A stretch of 48,328 nucleotides of DNA. It comes from Proteus myxofaciens ATCC 19692. Its GTDB lineage: Bacteria; Pseudomonadota; Gammaproteobacteria; Enterobacterales; Enterobacteriaceae. The stretch covers positions 1-48,328 of the forward strand of contig NZ_LXEN01000098.1 in assembly GCF_001654855.1 (NCBI RefSeq). Direction: 5' to 3'. Position 1 is the stretch's first letter; the number at the start of each line of letters is the position of its first letter. This document shows, piece by piece, positions 10,563-19,789 of this stretch. Under the pieces are notes generated by a model that saw only the letters and a program-made list of their open reading frames with translations, ran no database searches and had not been told where the DNA came from. Made by a program: the position numbers and the translations under genes.

Positions 10563-12115
10563 TGAAAATTCGTTCACAAGTCGGCATGGTATTAAATCTC
10601 GACAAATGTATCGGTTGCCATACCTGTTCTGTCACCTGTAAAAATGTATGGACTAGCCGCGAAGGTGTTGAATACGCTTGGTTTAATAATGTTGAAACTA
10701 AACCAGGAACAGGTTATCCCCAAAATTGGGAAGACCAAGAAAAATGGAAAGGTGGCTGGATAAAGAATATCAAAGGTAAATTAGTCCCAAGAATGGGTAA
10801 CCGTGTTGGACTATTATCTAAGATTTTTGCTAATCCAGATGTACCTGCACTAGACGATTATTATGAGCCATTTGATTATGACTATGAGCATTTAAAAAAT
10901 GCACCAGAAGGCTCATTACCGACAGCTCGCCCTCGTTCTTTAATCACAGGGCAACGCATGACTAAAATCGAAAGAGGCCCTAATTGGGAAGACGATTTAG
11001 GTGGTGAATTTAGCAAACGTGCTGCTGATAAAAACTTTGCCAATATGCAAAAAGAAATGTATGGACAGTTTGAAAATACATTCATGATGTATTTGCCTCG
11101 TTTATGTGAGCATTGTTTAAATCCTGCATGTGTTGCGACATGCCCTAGTGGTGCCATTTATAAACGTGCTGAAGACGGTATTGTGCTTATCGATCAGGAT
11201 AAATGTCGTGGTTGGCGCATGTGTTTAACGGGTTGTCCATATAAAAAAATCTACTTTAATTGGAAAAGTGGCAAATCAGAAAAATGTATTTTCTGCTATC
11301 CACGTATTGAAGCAGGTCAACCGACGCTGTGCTCAGAAACTTGTGTAGGTCGTATTCGTTACTTAGGTGTGATGCTGTATGACGCAGATAAAATCTCACA
11401 AGCAGCCAGTGCTGATAACGAAAAAGATTTATATCAAAGTCAGTTAGATATCTTTCTTGATCCCTTTGATCCAGAAGTTATTGCTGCCGCTGAAGAGCAA
11501 GGTATTCCATTAAGTGTTATTGATGCTGCTCAGCGCTCACCTGTCTATAAAATGGCGGTTGATTGGAAACTTGCATTACCACTGCACCCTGAATATCGCA
11601 CCTTACCTATGGTGTGGTATGTGCCACCATTGTCACCTATTCAGTCAGCAGCAGATGCGGGAGTATTACCACATACAGGCGTATTACCTGATGTAGAAAG
11701 CCTACGTATTCCTGTTCAGTATTTAGCCAATCTATTGACCGCAGGGGATACTGCTCCAGTACTATTAGCATTAAAACGTATGTTAGCAATGCGTCATTAC
11801 AAACGTGCTGAAACAGTAGAAGGCAAAGTTGATCTTAGTGCATTAGAGCAAGTTGGACTAACAGAAGCTCAAGCACAAGAGATGTATCGTTATCTTGCTA
11901 TCGCCAACTATGAAGATCGCTTTGTAATTCCATCAAGTCATCGCGAGTTAGCGAGAGAAGCATTCCCAGAACGTAATGGCTGTGGATTTAGTTTTGGTGA
12001 TGGTTGCCATGGTAGTGATAGTAAATTTAATCTATTTAACAGCCATCGTATTGATGCGATTGATATCACTGCGAAAACACCTCAAGATCAACGTCGCTCA
12101 GAGGAGAAAATATAA
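10562..12115 (+). CDS. narH: Respiratory nitrate reductase A, beta subunit
   Basis: A 517-residue electron-transfer subunit that passes electrons from NarI hemes to NarG. Four cysteine groups for iron-sulfur clusters are visible: CIGCHTCSVTCKNVW near the N-terminus, CEHCLNPACVATCPSG, CRGWRMCLTGCPYKK (Trp in place of one Cys, the normal [3Fe-4S] site of NarH) and CIFCYPRI followed by CSETC. The substitution is a family trait, not damage. The start lies in the TAATG junction with narG, preceded by AGGAG. The final TAA overlaps the narJ ATG by one base. Confidence 0.97.
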   Translation: MKIRSQVGMVLNLDKCIGCHTCSVTCKNVWTSREGVEYAWFNNVETKPGTGYPQNWEDQEKWKGGWIKNIKGKLVPRMGNRVGLLSKIFANPDVPALDDYYEPFDYDYEHLKNAPEGSLPTARPRSLITGQRMTKIERGPNWEDDLGGEFSKRAADKNFANMQKEMYGQFENTFMMYLPRLCEHCLNPACVATCPSGAIYKRAEDGIVLIDQDKCRGWRMCLTGCPYKKIYFNWKSGKSEKCIFCYPRIEAGQPTLCSETCVGRIRYLGVMLYDADKISQAASADNEKDLYQSQLDIFLDPFDPEVIAAAEEQGIPLSVIDAAQRSPVYKMAVDWKLALPLHPEYRTLPMVWYVPPLSPIQSAADAGVLPHTGVLPDVESLRIPVQYLANLLTAGDTAPVLLALKRMLAMRHYKRAETVEGKVDLSALEQVGLTEAQAQEMYRYLAIANYEDRFVIPSSHRELAREAFPERNGCGFSFGDGCHGSDSKFNLFNSHRIDAIDITAKTPQDQRRSEEKI

Positions 12116-12840
12116 TGATTTCTCTTAAAGTGATTTCTCATCTCTTAGATTATCCCACAGAAGAGTTGTGGGCACATCGTGATGAAATCATTGATGCATT
12201 ACAGGAAGCGGATGAGCTTCCTGTTACTCAAGTTGCTAAATTAATGGCTTTTACGCGTTCATTAATGCAATCAACATTATTGGATGCGCAATCTCATTAT
12301 AGCGAGCTGTTTGATAGAGGAAGAGCGAGATCACTTCTGTTATTTGAGCATGTTCATGGTGAATCGCGAGATAGAGGTCAGGCTATGGTCGATCTCTTAA
12401 ATCAATATCAGCAAGCGGGGATCACCTTAAGTAGCCGTGAATTACCAGATTACTTACCCACTTATCTTGAATATTTAACTTTGTTATCACCAAAAGAGAG
12501 CATTGAAGGATTAAATAATATTGCCCCTATTTTGGCTTTATTAAGTGAGCGTTTAAAACAAAGAGGAAGTGATTATCATGCTCTTTTTGATGTTCTCCTT
12601 TGCTTATCTGAAAGTGGGCTAGAAGCATCTCAATTGGCAACACAAGTCGAAAATGAACCACGAGATGATACACCAGCTGCATTAGATGCAGTATGGGAAG
12701 AAGAGCAAGTCACATTTTTGGGTGAAGGTGCTCAGTGTGGGAGTAGTGATGTCGGCCAACATCAGCGTCGTTTTGCTCAAGAAACGGCTACACAATACCT
12801 TAACTTTGGGTCTTCATCAGAAATGGGAGCACAAAAATGA
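12115..12840 (+). CDS. narJ: Nitrate reductase molybdenum cofactor assembly chaperone
   Basis: A 241-residue all-helical cytoplasmic chaperone of the TorD/NarJ family. It binds the NarG N-terminus and controls cofactor insertion before membrane attachment. Recognition rests on the typical opening ([16 protein letters not shown]), the [31 protein letters not shown] segment in two parts, and its place between narH and narI. It is a maturation factor and not part of the final enzyme. The ribosome site GAGGAG lies inside the end of narH, and its stop overlaps the narI start by 4 bp (ATGA). Confidence 0.95.
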   Translation: MISLKVISHLLDYPTEELWAHRDEIIDALQEADELPVTQVAKLMAFTRSLMQSTLLDAQSHYSELFDRGRARSLLLFEHVHGESRDRGQAMVDLLNQYQQAGITLSSRELPDYLPTYLEYLTLLSPKESIEGLNNIAPILALLSERLKQRGSDYHALFDVLLCLSESGLEASQLATQVENEPRDDTPAALDAVWEEEQVTFLGEGAQCGSSDVGQHQRRFAQETATQYLNFGSSSEMGAQK

Positions 12841-13514
12841 ATTATATTAATATATTACTTTTTGATATTTACCCCTATATCGCTGGTGCTGTATTTCTTA
12901 TTGGTAGCTGGCTACGTTATGACTATGGTCAATACACATGGCGAGCAGGCTCTAGCCAAATGCTAGACAAAAAAAATATGCGATTGGCATCTAACCTTTT
13001 CCATATCGGCATTATCGGTATTTTTATTGGTCACTTTTTAGGAATGCTGACACCGCATTGGATGTATGAGTCATTTCTACCCATTGAATATAAACAGTTA
13101 ATGGCGATGATTGGTGGTGGTAGTTGTGGTGTGTTAATGCTTATTGGTGGCGTTATGCTACTCAAACGTCGTTTAACCAATCCACGGGTGAGAGCAACGT
13201 CTTCTTTCGGCGATATTATGATTTTAACGTTACTTGTTATTCAAGTGGCGTTAGGTCTGCTGACTATTCCATTCTCGCTAGGTCATATGGATGGCAGTGA
13301 AATGATGAAGCTGGTGGCATGGGCACAATCTATTGTCACATTCCATGGTGGTGCTTCAGCTCATTTAGAAGGTGTAGCCTTAGTATTTAAACTTCATATT
13401 TTCTTAGGGATGACGCTTTTCTTATTGTTCCCATTCTGCCGATTAGTGCATATTTGGAGTGTACCGATTGAGTATTTAACTCGTCGTTACCAAATTGTTC
13501 GTAATCGACACTAA
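12837..13514 (+). CDS. narI: Respiratory nitrate reductase A, gamma subunit (cytochrome b)
   Basis: A 225-residue membrane subunit with five helices that oxidises quinol at the periplasmic side and anchors NarGH. Two of the four heme b ligands are seen at His56 and His66 ([18 protein letters not shown]). The other two are in the C-terminal helix pair (FKLHIFLGM and CRLVHIWS). Length is identical to E. coli NarI. It ends the nar operon, and a strong terminator follows about 55 bp downstream. Confidence 0.96.
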   Translation: MNYINILLFDIYPYIAGAVFLIGSWLRYDYGQYTWRAGSSQMLDKKNMRLASNLFHIGIIGIFIGHFLGMLTPHWMYESFLPIEYKQLMAMIGGGSCGVLMLIGGVMLLKRRLTNPRVRATSSFGDIMILTLLVIQVALGLLTIPFSLGHMDGSEMMKLVAWAQSIVTFHGGASAHLEGVALVFKLHIFLGMTLFLLFPFCRLVHIWSVPIEYLTRRYQIVRNRH

Positions 13515-13568
13515 TAGGATTATTTTTTCCCAGAGTTGATTTGAGACTTTTTAACTGCGCTTATCTCA

Positions 13569-13591
13569 CCCCCGCCCGCGGGGGTTTTTTT
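13569..13591 (+). terminator. nar operon terminator
   Basis: A very GC-rich perfect hairpin, CCCCCG-CCCG-CGGGGG, is followed by seven T residues. It closes the nar operon and separates it from the following two-gene insert. A longer open frame starting at 13541 runs straight through it and is therefore not the real start of the next gene. Confidence 0.93.
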
Positions 13592-13618
13592 ATATCTTGT
13601 TACAAGGAACGTTATGCT

Positions 13619-14725
13619 ATGAGTGATAATGTAGGAAAGAATTTTGGTCTTATAGAGCGAAATGAAATAAAAGGGAAAAACTATACAATTAGAGAAACAA
13701 TTACTATAAAGATAGTACCATCACATACTATATATACAGATATAAATAACCAATCAACAAAATCAAAGTTTGGGCATGCTTGGATTGAGTTTAAAGGAGA
13801 ATCCATTGGTTGGGGAATGGGAGAGTCTAAAATAGAAGGTGGTTTAGATAATTTAACCTTTCATGATTCTGAGGGATATGATCCCAACAAAGTGACAAGC
13901 GTTACATTACCCTTATATACCAATGAAATTATTGGGAGAATTAATAATGCAATACCAAAAATGAAGTCGGGTGACTATACGCATTTTGAGAGTAGCTATA
14001 ATCTATTTAATAATAATTGTATTGATTTTGTGAACTATATATTAGCGCTAACTGAGAATGGAGAACACAATCCAGATTATATTTTGCAATTAATTGGCGA
14101 TACTCCTGATGAAATTATTGAAAAAATGGAAGAGTATGTTGATGAACAGAAAGAAACTGAAACACCGTTAGTGATTGCATTGACTGGTGATGGTATTTTG
14201 ACATTACCTGATGATGATAATATTCATTTCGATCATAATAATGATGGAGTAAAAGAGTCAACGGGTTGGATAGATAGTAATAGTGCATTTCTTGTATTTG
14301 ATAAAAATAGAAATGGTATTATAGATAATGGCAATGAAATGTTTGGTAATAATACCACTGATATATTAGGAGACTATGCAAAACACGGATTTGATGCATT
14401 ATATCAGTATGATAATAATCAAGATAATATAATTGATAATAATGATTTAATCTGGGTTTCTTTAAATCTATGGATAGATAAAAATATTGATGGAATAACA
14501 GATGTTGGTGAGATGATTAATATAGAATATTCAGGTATAGAATCAATAAATTTAAATTACAAAAAAAACGGTAGTATAGATGAAAATGGTAATAAAAATT
14601 TATTAACAAGCTCAGTTATATGGAAAAATGGATCTCATACTGAGATTTCAGATATTGTATTTAATACTCATACTTCTTTTTCCCAACAAAATAATGCTTT
14701 ATTTAATAATGGTGACTTATGGTGA
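13619..14725 (+). CDS. Putative toxin: papain/NlpC-P60-like domain with EF-hand-like repeats
   Basis: A 368-residue protein of no named family I can assign. ATG 13619 is preceded by AAGGA at a 10-nt spacing. Residues about 25-160 look like a permuted NlpC/P60 (LRAT-like) fold: a His in FGHAWIEF (His53) and, later, a Cys in NLFNNNCIDFVNYIL (Cys134), the order and context of LRAT-type 'NCxxFV' enzymes. Residues 200-300 carry four EF-hand-like calcium loops: DHNNDGVKE, DKNRNGIIDNGNE, DNNQDNIIDNND and DKNIDGITDVGE, similar to blocks in RTX-like secreted proteins. There is no signal peptide. It is markedly AT-rich and asparagine-rich compared with nar genes. The next gene overlaps by 7 bp and encodes an exported Sel1-type protein. 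I infer an antibacterial effector, possibly type VI secreted, acting in the periplasm. Activity and delivery are not shown by the sequence. Confidence 0.6.
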   Translation: MSDNVGKNFGLIERNEIKGKNYTIRETITIKIVPSHTIYTDINNQSTKSKFGHAWIEFKGESIGWGMGESKIEGGLDNLTFHDSEGYDPNKVTSVTLPLYTNEIIGRINNAIPKMKSGDYTHFESSYNLFNNNCIDFVNYILALTENGEHNPDYILQLIGDTPDEIIEKMEEYVDEQKETETPLVIALTGDGILTLPDDDNIHFDHNNDGVKESTGWIDSNSAFLVFDKNRNGIIDNGNEMFGNNTTDILGDYAKHGFDALYQYDNNQDNIIDNNDLIWVSLNLWIDKNIDGITDVGEMINIEYSGIESINLNYKKNGSIDENGNKNLLTSSVIWKNGSHTEISDIVFNTHTSFSQQNNALFNNGDLW

Positions 14726-15303
14726 TAAAATATAAATTTATTCGAATTTTGTTACTTATCATTCCATTTATTTTAAGTAGTAAAATAATGGCTGATATTC
14801 TTGTTCCTGATAAAGTTTATTCTCATACTCCCGATTTTCTAGCATCGTCCAGCATAAAAATGCCAAATACAAAAGATGAATTTTATAATTTAATAAAACT
14901 TGCTGATAATGGTAATAGTGAGGCGAATTGGATGGTTTCAGTTATTTATCAGCAAAGTGGAAATAGTGCAGAAGCTGAAAAATATTATCAACGCTCTATT
15001 GATAGACAAGATGATTATATGGGGCCATCAGCAGTAAATTTGGGTTATATGTATGATAAAAATAATAATATTAAAAAGGCAATGGCATTATTTCATCAAG
15101 CAGGTGATGCAGGTTATTATGGCGGTTATCAAGCAGTAGGTACGGAGTATTTTTTAGGGCGTGATGTACCGTTAGATTTTGAAAAAGCGAAATTTTATTA
15201 TAAGAAGGCAGCCGAATTAGGGTGCTATGAATGTCAATATTATATTGATAACTGGGATGGGGTTGTAAAGCTAAAAATGAAAGATTTAAAAAGAAAAAAA
15301 TAA
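14719..15303 (+). CDS. Exported Sel1/TPR-repeat protein, putative immunity protein
   Basis: A 194-residue protein with a hydrophobic N-terminal signal (about residues 5-25, likely cut after SKIMA), so periplasmic. Three Sel1/TPR-like helical pairs follow at about 57-93, 101-131 and 136-168, for example AEAEKYYQRSIDRQD, KKAMALFHQAGDAG and FEKAKFYYKKAAELG. A lysine-rich end closes the protein. Its ATG overlaps the end of the preceding putative toxin by 7 bp, implying coupled translation in a fixed ratio. Sel1-repeat proteins are known immunity partners of some type VI lipase effectors, hence the proposed role. It could instead be an unrelated Sel1 scaffold protein. Confidence 0.6.
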   Translation: MVIKYKFIRILLLIIPFILSSKIMADILVPDKVYSHTPDFLASSSIKMPNTKDEFYNLIKLADNGNSEANWMVSVIYQQSGNSAEAEKYYQRSIDRQDDYMGPSAVNLGYMYDKNNNIKKAMALFHQAGDAGYYGGYQAVGTEYFLGRDVPLDFEKAKFYYKKAAELGCYECQYYIDNWDGVVKLKMKDLKRKK

Positions 15304-15327
15304 AACGATATATAGACTTATGATATA

Positions 15328-15361
15328 AAAACCCCATGCTTGATATTGAGCATGGGGTTTT
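15328..15361. terminator. Bidirectional terminator
   Basis: A perfect 13-bp stem, AAAACCCCATGCT with AGCATGGGGTTTT, surrounds an 8-nt loop between the convergent Sel1-protein and eptB genes. A/T runs on both sides let it work for both strands. Confidence 0.85.
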
Positions 15362-15383
15362 GTCTATTTGCTATTGCAAAAAT

Positions 15384-17078
15384 TTAATTTTGAGTTGATG
15401 GTGATTCACCAAAACAAAGATTATTTTTGTTATTAATACCGCCATCGGGCGATGTATAACCTAAACATCCTAATAAAGAATCAAAGATATTATGGTGATA
15501 GAAAACTCGGCCACTTTCTTCATTATGTTTTAGATTATCAAATAAGGCTTTATTATCGGGTTCTGCTAAATAACTATCAGACATCCATACAACAAAAGGG
15601 ACTTTAAATTGTTCTGGTGGTGCGATTTCTTTTGGAGTGCCATGTAAGCCACCTTTTTCTGAAATAGATTCACCATGATCTGAGGTATAAAAAACAATCG
15701 CTTTTTTATCACGTAATGTATCGATAACACCATCAATAAAGTAATCGGTATAAAGAATAGAATTATCGTAAGCATTAATCAGTTGTTGTTTTGTGCAATC
15801 ATCATCCACATTTAAACATTCAGGTTGATATTTTCTAAATGATTGAGGATAGCGTTGCGAATACATAAAGTGCGAGCCTTTAGTATGCAAAATCACTAAA
15901 TGATTTCCTTTAGGATGATGTGCAACAGAATTTTTTACCTCAGAGATAAGCAACGTATCATCTAATTCTTTACCGAAATTACTGCTCTTGGCCGTCATCA
16001 TTTCTTTCATTGCATAGTTATCTAAATCTAGCTGATTATAAAACCAGAGTTCACTTTGCATTGAAAAAAGCTCAGATGACATACCTAAATGATTAAGTAT
16101 TGAGAAGATATTGTTTTCTTTTAGTGTTCTTTGCGCATTCTTTTCTGTTCCATTTTCACGTACAAACATACATTTCAATGAAAGTTTAGTGGCGGTATCA
16201 CAAGAAATACCTTTAAACGCAACCAGATTTTTTTCTTGAGATAATAACGGGTTAGTTTGTCTTTCATAACCAAATAAGCCCATATGATCCCATCTTGCCG
16301 TTTCGCCAATTATAAACACGACATAAGTATCATCATTTGCTTTTGATGGTTGATAAGTAAAGTGTTCTGCGGGATCAAATAATAATGGGCTATTAAACTT
16401 ATCATCATATTGTGTTATGCCATATTGAAAGAGCGGAATAATCCAATTGGTTGGTAAATAAGCGTAACTTAAGCCCCCACTATAACTTGGTAAATCAAGA
16501 TTATTATGGATCTCATAGGCTTTTTGTTTTGAATCTAACGTTTTTAAGTAAGCAAAAACGGCGAGTGCGATGATGAACATTTTAGCTGTATTTTTCAGCC
16601 ATATTTTTCTTTTTTGTTTTAACGTTAAATTTTTCTCTGGTTGTTTACATAACCAAATCAGAGTGAGTGGTAAAACAGATAAACCCACAATCCACAAGAT
16701 AACATTAGAACTAATCAATTCTTGTGATAAATCGAGATCCGTTGTTGTGAGTGTTGAGATTATTATGCCGTAACCAATGACAACATCAAAAAATGAGATG
16801 TAATAGCTCGCGCAAACGCTAACGATAAGAATAAACGAGGCGATTATTTTAAAAAATAAAGTACCGAAAAAAGAGAGTAATCGTAATAGAAAAAAGGTAA
16901 AGGCAATATTTACTACGATCTCACCCAAGACATATAAAGTATCAAGGAGGATGCTTTGTGTATGCTGTGTACCATAACGACTAATATATACAGATAAGTT
17001 TAGAAAAAAACCGATATATACCGCTAAAAATAGAGCAACGTTTTCCTTTGTAAATCTTAAAAACTTTAATTTTTGCAT
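15384..17078 (-). CDS. eptB: Kdo2-lipid A phosphoethanolamine 7''-transferase
   Basis: A 564-residue inner-membrane enzyme with about five N-terminal helices (residues 12-170) and a periplasmic sulfatase-fold domain. It transfers phosphoethanolamine from phosphatidylethanolamine to the outer Kdo of lipopolysaccharide. The catalytic nucleophile is Thr260 in IIGETARWDHMG. The metal-binding TSDHGES segment and the HGTP motif follow. Matches to E. coli EptB extend through the last residues (GCLGYTSPDGGINNKNN), distinguishing it from EptA and EptC. Such modification lowers surface charge and contributes to cationic-peptide resistance in this group. It stands alone between terminators. Confidence 0.92.
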   Translation of the reverse strand: MQKLKFLRFTKENVALFLAVYIGFFLNLSVYISRYGTQHTQSILLDTLYVLGEIVVNIAFTFFLLRLLSFFGTLFFKIIASFILIVSVCASYYISFFDVVIGYGIIISTLTTTDLDLSQELISSNVILWIVGLSVLPLTLIWLCKQPEKNLTLKQKRKIWLKNTAKMFIIALAVFAYLKTLDSKQKAYEIHNNLDLPSYSGGLSYAYLPTNWIIPLFQYGITQYDDKFNSPLLFDPAEHFTYQPSKANDDTYVVFIIGETARWDHMGLFGYERQTNPLLSQEKNLVAFKGISCDTATKLSLKCMFVRENGTEKNAQRTLKENNIFSILNHLGMSSELFSMQSELWFYNQLDLDNYAMKEMMTAKSSNFGKELDDTLLISEVKNSVAHHPKGNHLVILHTKGSHFMYSQRYPQSFRKYQPECLNVDDDCTKQQLINAYDNSILYTDYFIDGVIDTLRDKKAIVFYTSDHGESISEKGGLHGTPKEIAPPEQFKVPFVVWMSDSYLAEPDNKALFDNLKHNEESGRVFYHHNIFDSLLGCLGYTSPDGGINNKNNLCFGESPSTQN

Positions 17079-17274
17079 ATGAAATTGTTATCAATATTTA
17101 TGGTGTAGAGGACTTTATGACCCCAAAGAAACTATCAGGTTCAGTATTATGTTCTTTTTTTTATTGATATATTTATAAAAATAAATTTAATTTCTAGTTT
17201 ATAAAAAATTATTATTTATCAATAGATGAAATTACTTATTTCAATATTAATTATTTTATTTATCGTCATCAATA

Positions 17275-17290
17275 TCGTCATTAGTGTCGA
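17275..17290. promoter_or_regulatory. Candidate FhlA upstream activating site for fdhF
   Basis: TCGTCA-TTAG-TGTCGA, an imperfect inverted repeat centred about 111 bp upstream of the GG of the fdhF -24 element. The same 6-4-6 motif with identical arms occurs upstream of hydN at 26614-26629. A further TCGTCA lies at 17263-17268. Position and sharing suggest an enhancer-type activator site, with FhlA the obvious candidate. Confidence 0.6.
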
Positions 17291-17391
17291 AAATATATTT
17301 TATATCTTTTTTTTATATTATTTATTTTCTCTTTTAGTTTTATTTCCTTTATTTTTCATCAGATTATATTTTCTTAAAAATAAAATCTTAT

Positions 17392-17408
17392 TTGGCACAT
17401 TCTCTGCA
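17392..17408 (+). promoter_or_regulatory. Sigma-54 promoter of fdhF
   Basis: TTGGCACATTCTCTGCA has a -24 GG (17394-17395) and a -12 GC (17406-17407) spaced exactly 12 bp apart, as required by RpoN. The -24 block TTGGCAC is a full consensus match. The fdhF start is 62 bp downstream. E. coli fdhF is likewise sigma-54 and FhlA dependent. Confidence 0.85.
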
Positions 17409-17469
17409 TATAGATACAAGAGAAGGTCAGGTGTAAGCCTGAAAGTTGATGAATACAGGAGCAATGTTG

Positions 17470-19614
17470 ATGAAAAAAGTCATCACGGTCTGTCCGTATT
17501 GCGCCTCAGGATGCAAAATCTATCTGAAGGTGGAAAACGGTAAAATTATTGGCGCTGAAGGTGCTAATGGTTTAACAAACCAAGGTGAGTTGTGTCTTAA
17601 AGGCTATTATGGATGGGATTTTATTCATGATACTAAGATACTGACTCCACGTCTTAAAACACCGATGATCCGTCGTGAAAGAGGCGGAAAATTAGAGTCT
17701 GTCTCTTGGGAAGAAGCGATAGAGTTTGCAACGAGTAAACTACTCGCGATTAAAGAAAAATATGGCCCTAAATCAATCATGACAACAGGCTCATCGCGAG
17801 GACCGGGTAACGAAGCTAACTTTGTTATGCAGAAATTCGCTCGTGCTGTCATTGGTAATAATAATATAGATTGCTGTGCTCGTGTCTGACACGGCCCTTC
17901 GGTTGCAGGTCTGCAGCGTTCGGTCGGTAATGGTGCTATGAGCAACTCAATCGTTGAGATTGAGGATACCCAATGTATATTTGTCTTCGGCTATAATGCC
18001 GCAGACTCGCATCCTATTGTTGCTCGCCGTATTGTAAAGGCAAAAGAAAAGGGTGCTAAAATAATTGTTTGTGATCCACGTTATATCGAAACTGCCCGTT
18101 TAGCAGATTTGCATTTGGGCTTAAAAAATGGATCTAACATTGCATTATTAAATGCGCTTGCTCATGTGATAATCAAAGAAAAATTATACGATCAATCTTT
18201 TATTGAAAATCACACTGAACAATTCGAGGAGTATTGCCAATTAGTCGAAAGCTATACACCAGAATCTGTTGAAGAAATTACAGGGTTAAGTGCACAAATT
18301 ATCCGTGAAGCAGCGCGTATGTATGCGAAAGCTAAAACGGCAACAATCCTATGGGGTATGGGTGTTACTCAATTCTATCAAGGTGTTGAAACTGTTCGTT
18401 CTTTGACAAGTCTTGCCTTATTAACCGGGAATTTTGGTAAAAAATACGTTGGTGTTGGGCCTGTTCGTGGTCAAAATAATGTTCAAGGTGCCTGTGATAT
18501 GGGCGCGTTGCCTAATACGTTACCAGGCTATCAGTATGTGGATGATGCTAAAGCACGCGAAAAATTTGCTAAAGCATGGGGCATTGAATCTATGCCTGAT
18601 GAAGTGGGTTACGCATTAAGTGAAGTCCCTCATAATATCGACCATGGTTTATTAAAAGCCCACTATATTATGGGTGAAGATCCACTACAAACTGAGCCGG
18701 ATCTTGCCACAATTCGTAGAACATTTGAAAAACTCGACTTATTGATAGTACAAGATATCTTTATGACTAAAACTGCATCTATTGCAGATGTTGTTTTACC
18801 TGCGACTTCTTGGGGTGAGCATGAAGGTGTCTATACATCAGCCGATAGAGGATTCCAACGTTTCTATAAAGCGGTTGAGCCTGTCGGTGATGTTAAAACT
18901 GATTGGCAAATTATCAGTTTAATGGCAACCGCAATGGGCTATCCAATGCACTATAACAATACCAAAGAAATTTGGGATGAGTTACGTGAATTATGTCCAA
19001 TTTACTATGGTGCAACCTACGAAAAAATGGCGGATTTAGCTTATATTCAATGGCCTTGTCCAACAGAAGATAGCCCAGGAACACAATATCTTTATGATGG
19101 TGGGCATTTTGATACGCCTAATGGTAAAGGGCAGTTCTTTACCTGTGATTGGGCGCCTCCTATTGATAAGCTATCTGATGAATTTCCAATGGTATTGGCT
19201 ACAGTGCGTGAAGTTGGGCACTATTCTTGTCGTTCAATGACAGGTAACTGTAAAGCATTAGCGGCATTAGCAGATGAACCGGGTTATGTGCAACTTAATA
19301 CTCAAGATGCGAAACAGTTAGGTATAAAAGATCAAGAACTGGTGTGGATACGTTCTCGTCAAGGTAAAGTCATTACGCGTGCAGGTGTGAGTGATCGTCC
19401 TAATAAAGGTGCTGTCTATATGACATATCAATGGTGGATTGGTGCTTGTAATGAATTGGTTGCTGAAAACTTAAGCCCAATTACCAAAACGCCTGAGTAT
19501 AAATATTGTGCTGTTTGTGTTGAATCAATTAAAGCTCAAGCTCAAGCTGAACACTATGTGAAAACTGAATATAGCAATATTAAACGACGTTTAAGAGAAG
19601 CTGCTGAAGGTTAA
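17470..19614 (+). CDS. fdhF: Formate dehydrogenase H, selenocysteine-containing
   Basis: A molybdopterin enzyme that oxidises formate to CO2 for formate hydrogenlyase. Reading TGA 17887-17889 as selenocysteine gives 714 residues with Sec140, the same position as in E. coli. The context CARV-Sec-HGPSVAGLQ is conserved, and the frame is open on both sides. The N-terminal [4Fe-4S] site is CPYCASGC followed by a later GELCLKG. The C-terminal half shows IVQDIFMTKTASIADVVLPA and the cofactor-binding REVGHYSCRSMTGN. The start is ATG 17470, 8 nt after AGGAG; upstream in-frame ATG and TTG codons are too close to or before that site. It is monocistronic under a sigma-54 promoter. No hyc or hyf hydrogenase genes lie in the window. 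Confidence 0.97.
17887..17925 (+). promoter_or_regulatory. Bacterial SECIS element in fdhF
   Basis: The sequence from the UGA codon onward is almost identical to the E. coli fdhF SECIS, including the apical GGTCTGCA segment (17911-17918) that SelB recognises. It recodes the UGA as selenocysteine and requires SelB, SelC and SelA elsewhere in the genome. Confidence 0.9.
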
Positions 19615-19646
19615 TTACAGTACTCATATTTTATCATAATAAATAG

Positions 19647-19690
19647 AGCTGGGTTTATTGATGAATATATCAGTAATCTCAGCTTTTTTA
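19647..19690 (+). terminator. fdhF terminator
   Basis: A long imperfect hairpin begins AGCTG and ends CAGCT, with the inner arms TTGAT and ATCAG, and is followed by TTTTTTA. It lies 33 bp after the fdhF stop. Confidence 0.65.
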
Positions 19691-19789
19691 TTTTCACTTA
19701 TTTCTTATTTTCTCAGTTTATTTTCTATTCCATTCATTATCCCTTCTCTATATTGATGAAATATCAAGCTTGCGTTGGCTCACAGGAAA

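Larger units (their letters stand above)
17079..17469. promoter_or_regulatory. eptB/fdhF intergenic control region
   Basis: A 391-bp AT-rich stretch holding the start of eptB on the left and the fdhF sigma-54 promoter with its upstream motif on the right. An open frame from 17226 exists (hydrophobic, Ile/Phe-rich start), but it covers the promoter, lacks a ribosome site and runs into fdhF in another frame, so I do not call it a gene. Confidence 0.6.

Noticed and set aside
11215-11250. Missing cysteine in the third iron-sulfur motif of NarH
   Set aside because: CRGWRMC with Trp is the normal [3Fe-4S] site in NarH proteins, not a mutation.
13541-13618. Extended N-terminus of the putative toxin
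   Set aside because: The extra 26 codons run through the nar terminator hairpin; a ribosome site supports ATG 13619.
17226-17543. Open frame for a 105-residue hydrophobic-start protein before fdhF
   Set aside because: It covers the fdhF sigma-54 promoter and ribosome site, overlaps fdhF in another frame, has no ribosome site and loses its hydrophobic character after 50 codons.
17887-17937. Frameshift or nonsense mutation splitting fdhF
   Set aside because: The frame is unchanged across the TGA, and the surrounding residues and SECIS match functional selenocysteine enzymes.
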